A stretch of 11,438 nucleotides of DNA from Larix sibirica (lineage: Eukaryota; Streptophyta; Pinopsida; Pinales; Pinaceae): assembly GCA_004151065.3 (NCBI GenBank), contig NWUY0303915025.1, positions 1 to 11,438 on the forward strand, given 5' to 3'. Shown here in pieces: positions 7,352 through 11,438 of this stretch. The notes below the pieces were generated by a model. The model worked only from the letters and a program-made list of their open reading frames with translations. It did not search any database and was not told the DNA's origin. Position 1 is the stretch's first letter, and each line of letters opens with the position of its first letter. The position numbers were made by a program, and so were the translations under genes.

Positions 7352-7889
7352 TCACTTTAGCAAGGATGACAAGCCCATTGTTTCCCTACACCAGGAAATA
7401 TTTTCTATTCTTACTGTCTTACTCAATGAGTCTGCAACATTCTTCACTTTGTCTACCTTTTCCAGTAACACTTTATTTTTCTCTACCATCTCCCTCACAA
7501 AATGGTATTGAACATCAATGTGTTTCATTATTTAATGATATGCTAGATTCTTTGCTAGGAAGATTGCACTCTAATTGTCATAATCCAACATAACAACATG
7601 TTGTCGAACCCAACATCTAAACACAACTTCTACAACCAACAAATTCCTTACATGCATGAGTAGATGCCATGTATTCAAACTCATAATCAACAGTACGATA
7701 ACATATTGCCTCCTACCCATCCAATTGTTTGCTCCACTGAATAACTTGAACACATATATGCTAGTCAATTGTCTGTGGTTGATATCTTCATCCCAGTTAG
7801 AATCGACAAAACCATGTACATTTATTTCCTTGTTGTCCTCAAGTTTTCCTCCATAACAGATTGCATAATCCCTCATGTCGTGTAGATAC
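7352..7889 (-). pseudogene. pol: Copia RNase H and C-terminus of pol
   Basis: This domain would degrade the RNA strand of the RNA/DNA hybrid. On the minus strand it reads DYAICYGG, then the first catalytic block GFVDSNWDED (Asp codon 7802-7804), then a TSIYVF…GANNWMGRRQ block. The catalytic Glu block (E-F-E-Y-M-A-S-T-H-A-C-K) is in another frame between two compensating shifts. Then come LDYDN with the third Asp, a TAG at 7571-7573, SAIFLAKN, a TAA at 7532-7534, and KHIDVQYHFVREMVE. The C-terminus (NVADSLSKTV…WCRETMGLSSLLK) ends at a natural TGA at 7352-7354, just before the polypurine tract. The catalytic residues survive but the frame is broken. Confidence 0.88.
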
Positions 7890-8900
7890 CTGAATACTCT
7901 ATTAACTACAGTCTAGTACCCTTTTCCATGCATCGACATGTACCTTCTCAATACTCTCACTGCATGGGAAATATCAAGTTTTGTACAAACCATACTACAT
8001 TAGACTACCTACAACACTAGCATAGGTCACATGTAACATGTACTCCTTTTCTTCTTGTGTCTTAGGGAACTATTCAACAGATAGTTTGAATCCCACAATA
8101 ATATGGACCTTGACCGATCGATTCTACTGCATGTTAAAATTATTCAAAACTATCTCAACATATTTCCTTTGACTTAACCAGAGCCTTCTACCATGATCTA
8201 TCTGAATTTACATTTCAAGAATGAAATTTGTTGCTTTGATATCCTTCATGTCGAACTTGGAGGATAACTACAGTTTCACCTCTTTTATCATATCCATGTT
8301 ATTCTTGAACAACAACATGTTGTCGACATATATGGAATGACCACCAACTTTCTTCCCAGACACACAGTGATCATCCAGAGTTCTCATAAACCCCACCCGT
8401 TAGATATACATGTCAAACATTTGATACCATATCTTGGGTGATTGTTTTAGAATGTCGAGAGATTTATTGAGCTTACAAACCAACTCCTTTTCTCCTTCCA
8501 TTGTAAAACCTTCAGGCTGCTTCATATAAATATCTTCTTCAAGATCACCATGAAGAAATGTTGTATTTACATCCATCTATTCTATCTCAAGATCAAATGT
8601 CGTAGCTAGAAACACCAGTACCCTTATGGAAGTTATCTTAGCAACAGGTGAGAAAATTTCACTGAAATCGACTCCCTTGACTTGGGAATACCCTTTCACT
8701 ACCAGTCAAACCTTGTACTTCTTGACTTTCTCTTATGCATTCAACTTTTTCTTGAACACCCACTTACTACCGATGGGTTACCTTCCATTTGTTAACGCGA
8801 CTGGATCCCATGTTTCATTCCTATTCAAGGAATCCATTTCTTCTTCCATAGCCCTTTTGTAGAATTTACCCTTTGTCGAGTCAATCGCTTCCTTACTGAC
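7890..8900 (-). pseudogene. pol: Copia reverse transcriptase
   Basis: The RT is readable in one frame from about 8893 to 8319: FYKRAMEEEMDSLNRNETW, PIGSKWVFKKKLNA, VKGYSQVKGVDFSEIFSPVA, then the first catalytic Asp in MDVNTTFLHGDLEED (codon 8571-8573), YMKQPEGF, LVCKLNKSLDILKQSPKIWY, and the active-site box. In-frame stops are TAA 8778, TAA 8733, TGA 8706, TAG 8577 and TAA 8400. The active site, usually Y-V-D-D, reads Y-V-D-N (8319-8330), so one metal ligand is lost. A few residues normally found just before this box are also missing (GGHSI runs straight into YVDN). Beyond it come KFDMKDI, LWLSQRKYVEIVLNNFNMQ, PKTQEEKEYM and YASVVGSLM with further stops and shifts to about 7890. Confidence 0.92.
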
Positions 8901-9485
8901 TTGGGATCATCTTCTATGGAAGATAGCATAAAAGTAATGCAAAGGTCGGGTGGACTGTACATGTTTGGTTGTTTCCTTTCTCGACCATACCTCCTTACAC
9001 ATGGAGTTTATTGTTCCACCTCTTTGTTGGATTTAGTTGACTCAAATAAATCAAGACTTTCATCATTCATTTCAAACACTTGCTTTTCTGGTTTTTCTAT
9101 TTTAACATCTTCATCCCTGGAAGTTCCTTCGAATTCTCTAAATATAACATATTGATTACAAACTTCCTTCCTTGTCACTGGTTTCCATAGCTTATACCCT
9201 TTCACTCCATCTTTGTATCTAATGAAGATGCACTTCTCCTACTTGTAGTCGATTTTAGTTCTTTTCTCCTTTTGGATATGCACAAAGGAATCACACCTAA
9301 TTACTTTGATATGTAATATGAGTCTTCTTACTAGCCCATGCCTCATATGGAGTCTTATCAACTATATCCATTGATGGTGACCTATTCAACAGGTAACATG
9401 TTGTGTCGACTGCCTATGCCCATAATTCTTGTGTGATTCCTAAACCACTGAGCATGTTTCTTGCTTTATCCATTGGCATTATGTT
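8901..9485 (-). pseudogene. pol: Copia integrase C-terminal domain and linker to RT
   Basis: After the integrase core the minus strand reads QELWA, AVDTTCYLLNRSPSMDIVDK, TPYEAWASKK, typical of the region following the D,D35E core. After frameshifts it gives MKGYKLWKPVTRKEV and YVIFREFEGTS (9205 down), the usual GYKLW…R-x-V-x-F-x-E block of Copia integrases, then an acidic, low-complexity linker (EDVKIEKPEKQVFEMNDESL) and RRYGRERKQPNMYSPP, leading to the RT. The linker frame differs from the RT frame. The part from about 9230 to 9330 is heavily broken. Confidence 0.8.
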
Positions 9486-10141
9486 CATCCTTTCAACAAC
9501 ACCATTCTAATGAGGAATTTATGGAGTTCTATTTTTCCAAACTATATCGTGTTGTTTATAGAATTGGTTGAATGCTTTTCCACATAATTCTCCTCCATTA
9601 TCAGTTCTTAGCACCTTGATTTTTTTACCAGTCTGATTCTCCACAAGAGCTTTGAACTCTTGAAACTTCTCAAAAACCTCATATTTCTTCTTCAAAAAAT
9701 ACAATTATGTCATTTTAGAGAAATCATCTATGAAGAAATGTAATACTAAGATCCTCCTAGTGAAGGGAGAGGCACAGGTCCAAACACATCACTATGTATT
9801 AACTCCAGTATTTCCTTAGCCCTAGTAGCACCAGACATGAACCTTACATGACTCAAATTACGATAAATACAATGTTCACAGAAGTCAACTTCTTCAGAAC
9901 AGTTAGGGAAACCTTCATCCATACCTTTACTATGCGTAGAACGAAGACCTTTTTCACCTATATGTTCCATCCATTGATGACATAGCATAGTCGAGTCGAC
10001 TAGACAAGAAAATGTTCTGTCAGACTTAGTGCATTCCATATTAGAACTTTCGTTAGTTTCTATTCTTCCCAATAGCTTATACAAGGTCCTAGTCTTGAAT
10101 CCTCTCATCAGTACCATCTCTCCTCGCACCATCTTCCACAT
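9486..10141 (-). pseudogene. pol: Copia integrase: HHCC zinc domain and D,D35E core
   Basis: The 131-codon stretch 10141-9746 holds the pre-integrase region (KMVRGEMVLMRGFKT, TLYKLLGRIE) and an intact HHCC site: His-55 and His-60 in C-H-Q-W-M-E-H (the usual Trp before H-Q is Cys), and Cys-88 and Cys-91 in C-E-H-C. The core follows: first Asp in HSDVFGP (codon 9788-9790), a one-base shift between 9746 and 9704, second Asp in RTDNGGELCG (codon 9600-9602), and Glu in NGVVERMN (codon 9492-9494). Exactly 35 codons separate the second Asp from the Glu, so the D,D35E signature is kept. A TAG after NRTP (about 9519) and other stops break it. It would have integrated the cDNA. Confidence 0.95.
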
Positions 10142-10440
10142 ATATTTATCAAATACAAACTACACACCTATATTCCCAATCTTACTTACTGATACCAGGT
10201 TTCAGGACAAACCTGAGATGTGCATCACTCCTAGAAGTGTTCCTATTCTTTCGTCTTTCAGCTTTAGTCGAAATTTTCCTTGTCAGACTATCTTGGTTGA
10301 TGAGACATATCCTAGTAGTACATCACACCATTGATCTTATCATACTCATATAACCACTCTCTATGAGGTGTCATATGATATGATACACCAGAGTCGATCA
10401 TCCAAGAGTTGCGATCTGACTGTGTACTTGAGGAGGCCAA
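10142..10440 (-). pseudogene. pol: Copia aspartic protease
   Basis: The minus strand reads SDRNSWMIDSGVSYHMTPHR, then EWLYEYDKINGV. The catalytic D-S-G is intact (10387-10395), inside the W-x-I-D-S-G-x-S-x-H-M-T pattern characteristic of Copia proteases. After a frameshift near 10330 the sequence continues as a YVSSTKIV-like and GKFRLKLK stretch, then GVMHISGL and NLVSVSKIGNIGV leading into the pre-integrase region at 10141. It would process Gag-Pol. The polyprotein order (protease, integrase, RT, RNase H) is that of Ty1/Copia. Confidence 0.85.
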
Positions 10441-10530
10441 ATACACATCACCTTTCTCTTATTGCGAATACTTACCATCATTCGACTGACCTTCCTTAGA
10501 ACCTTTTCATTTCTCAACTTCTATCAACTT

Positions 10531-10572
10531 ACAATTTTGTCAATATTTACCAAATTTTCCACATCATGAGCA
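10531..10572 (-). pseudogene. gag: Degraded CCHC zinc knuckle of Copia Gag
   Basis: The 14 codons read C-S-*-C-G-K-F-G-K-Y-*-Q-N-C. The spacing is exactly that of the CX2CX4HX4C nucleocapsid knuckle, which binds element RNA. All three Cys are kept, His at position 9 has become Lys, and two TGA stops have arisen, plausibly from TGG or similar codons. Confidence 0.8.
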
Positions 10573-11262
10573 TGTTTTCGTTGTTGGAATAGGGACATGA
10601 GTTTTAGATCTACCGGTCGACTTTGATCTTCTACTAGAATTTTTTCCATTTCCTCTTCCTCCTGGTCGACCTCATATTGTCAAGGCATCATGGGTTGTAC
10701 CTTCCATGTTCTTTAATCTCATCTCTCCTAACAAATGGGATGTGACCACATCAATGATATTCAATGTGGTACTATTACTTCCAATAGCCTTGACCAGGAT
10801 ATCCTAGGAATCTGGAAAAGAACCGACAGATTGATACATTTTCCCTCCTTGGTGATTTTAATATCCACAGACAACAATTGAATGATAATAGTGTTGAATG
10901 TGTTCATGTGCTCCATAACTGATTCACCTTCACCCATCCTAAGAAGATACAACTTCTTCCGAAGAAACAACTTGTTAACCAAAGATTTTGACTAGTACAA
11001 TTTCCCTAGATTTTCCCATAGCTTCTTTGTAGTGTCTTCTTCTCATAGATTCAACAATTTAGAATTTTCTAAAGACAACTAAATTGTACTCCTAGACTTT
11101 CTGTCTATCTTCTTCCAGTATTCCTTTGACACACCTACTAGATTCATTCCTAGGTTGACTGCAATCCATTGCTATCAATAACTATGAATCAAAATTAAGC
11201 TTCCAAAGCTCAAAATTTTGTCCATTAAACTTTTCAATTTCTATCCTCAACGCATTAGCCAT
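10573..11262 (-). pseudogene. gag: Copia Gag (UBN2 / Retrotran_gag type)
   Basis: The start is ATG at 11262-11260, giving MANALRIEIEKFNGQNFELW, the usual Copia Gag opening with F-N-G-x-N-F-x-x-W. A stop follows soon after (NFDS, then TAG near 11185). Then other frames carry VNLGMNLVGVSKEYWKKIDR, STI-*-LSLENSK, EEDTTKKLWENLGKLY, and from 10982 MVNKLFLRKKLYLLRMGEGE, then VMEHMNTFNTIIIQLLSVDI. The L-x-x-L-R-M…H-x-x-x-F-x-x-I-x-x-Q-L block is diagnostic of the UBN2 Gag family. A Ser/Arg-rich basic tail (SRRSKSTGRSK) leads to the zinc knuckle. Several stops (TAG, TAA) and shifts break it. Confidence 0.88.
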
Positions 11263-11373
11263 TATAACTATGAATCAATGCTTCTAGAAGGCTCCCACTA
11301 TAACAAGTATTCCCTAGATCTAGGACCAAGCTAAAAACCTTAGCAACAAAGGCACCCTCCTGCAGCCAAATAT
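11263..11373 (-). other. Copia 5' leader between PBS and gag
   Basis: About 110 bp lie between the primer-binding site and the gag ATG. No open frame is seen. The part nearest the ATG contains a 15-bp string (plus strand ATAACTATGAATCAA, 11264-11278) that recurs inside gag at 11178-11192. Confidence 0.7.
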
Positions 11374-11386
11374 AGATCTAATACCA
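11374..11386 (-). other. Primer-binding site, initiator tRNA-Met type
   Basis: The minus strand reads TGGTATTAGATCT two bases after the LTR end. The plant Copia consensus is TGGTATCAGAGC, complementary to the 3' end of initiator tRNA-Met; the copy here has C-to-T at position 7 and a changed tail. It marks where minus-strand cDNA synthesis was primed. Confidence 0.88.
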
Positions 11387-11388
11387 AC

Positions 11389-11438
11389 TATTGGGTGTTA
11401 ATAACGATTACAACATGTTTGCAAATTGATTCATATAG
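11389..11438 (-). repeat. Copia 5' LTR, first 50 bp seen (partial)
   Basis: This matches 6720-6769 at 42 of 50 positions without gaps, starting TATTGGGTGTTAATAA against TGTTGGGTCTTAATAC. The terminal TG has mutated to TA in this copy. The LTR runs off the window; by the length of its partner it should end near 11969. Confidence 0.93.

Larger units (their letters stand above)
6720..11438 (-). mobile_element. Ty1/Copia retrotransposon, nearly complete, degraded
   Basis: All hallmarks of a minus-strand Copia element are present in order: 3' LTR (6720-7300), polypurine tract, pol (RNase H, RT, integrase, protease), zinc knuckle, Gag starting at ATG 11262, leader, initiator tRNA-Met type PBS, and the first 50 bp of the 5' LTR, cut by the window edge. 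The internal region of 4,088 bp plus two 581-bp LTRs predicts a total of about 5.25 kb, a normal size. The integrase-before-RT order is diagnostic of Ty1/Copia. The two visible LTR ends match at 42 of 50 positions, so the insertion is old. The bases left of the element are ATTAA (6715-6719), the candidate target-site duplication. Confidence 0.95.

Noticed and set aside
7366-7593. Plus-strand open frames across 7366-10334
   Set aside because: They are antisense shadows of the minus-strand Copia pol; none matches a family, while the minus strand shows ordered RNase H, RT, integrase and protease motifs.
7592-8326. Identical 16-mer AACAACATGTTGTCGA at 7592-7607 and 8311-8326
   Set aside because: The two sites encode unrelated parts of pol (before LDYD in RNase H, and the YVDN box). 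The core is a palindrome, and convergence by chance in decayed coding DNA is likely.
393-11438. A cellular gene or a defence system
   Set aside because: Every recognisable protein motif belongs to LTR retrotransposon Gag or Pol. No exon-like structure, no host domain and no non-transposon enzyme was found.

Overview
The window looks like nuclear DNA of a land plant with a large, repeat-rich genome. It is AT-rich, has no intact gene, and is made almost entirely of decayed LTR retrotransposons of the two great plant superfamilies, Ty1/Copia and Ty3/Gypsy. I lean towards a gymnosperm-like genome because the insertions are old and heavily mutated, but nothing in the sequence proves this. No cellular gene, tRNA, rRNA or CRISPR array was found.

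Layout, left to right: (1) 1-392, unassigned AT-rich DNA with a recurring CATGAAAAT motif and a hairpin. (2) 393-917, plus strand, a broken Copia integrase fragment, followed by a patch of short nested duplications and a doubtful chromodomain-like remnant (to about 1140). (3) 1141-2075, non-coding DNA with a TATA box and a 52-bp tandem duplication that carries a primer-binding-site-like sequence; this is probably the LTR end and leader of the next element. (4) 2076-6719, plus strand, a Ty3/Gypsy element in the order long Gag, degenerate zinc knuckle, protease, RNase H-like domain, reverse transcriptase, then the native (degenerate) RNase H, where it is cut off. (5) 6720-11438, minus strand, a nearly complete Copia element: 581-bp 3' LTR, polypurine tract, one gag-pol frame (RNase H, RT, integrase, protease, zinc knuckle, Gag, read right to left in the window), primer-binding site complementary to initiator tRNA-Met, and the first 50 bp of the 5' LTR before the window ends.

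How the pieces relate: the Copia element of region 5 inserted in reverse orientation into the RNase H region of the Gypsy element of region 4, so the rest of the Gypsy pol (integrase) should resume just beyond the right edge. The fragment in region 2 belongs to the same or a closely related Copia family as region 5. All coding regions are pseudogenes with in-frame stops, frameshifts and lost catalytic residues, many of them explained by C-to-T or G-to-A change.

The most interesting point is the Gypsy domain order. A second RNase H of the RVT_3 type lies between protease and reverse transcriptase, whereas in the well-known dual-RNase H plant elements (Tat/Ogre) the extra domain lies after the native RNase H. 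The native RNase H here has lost its catalytic signature.
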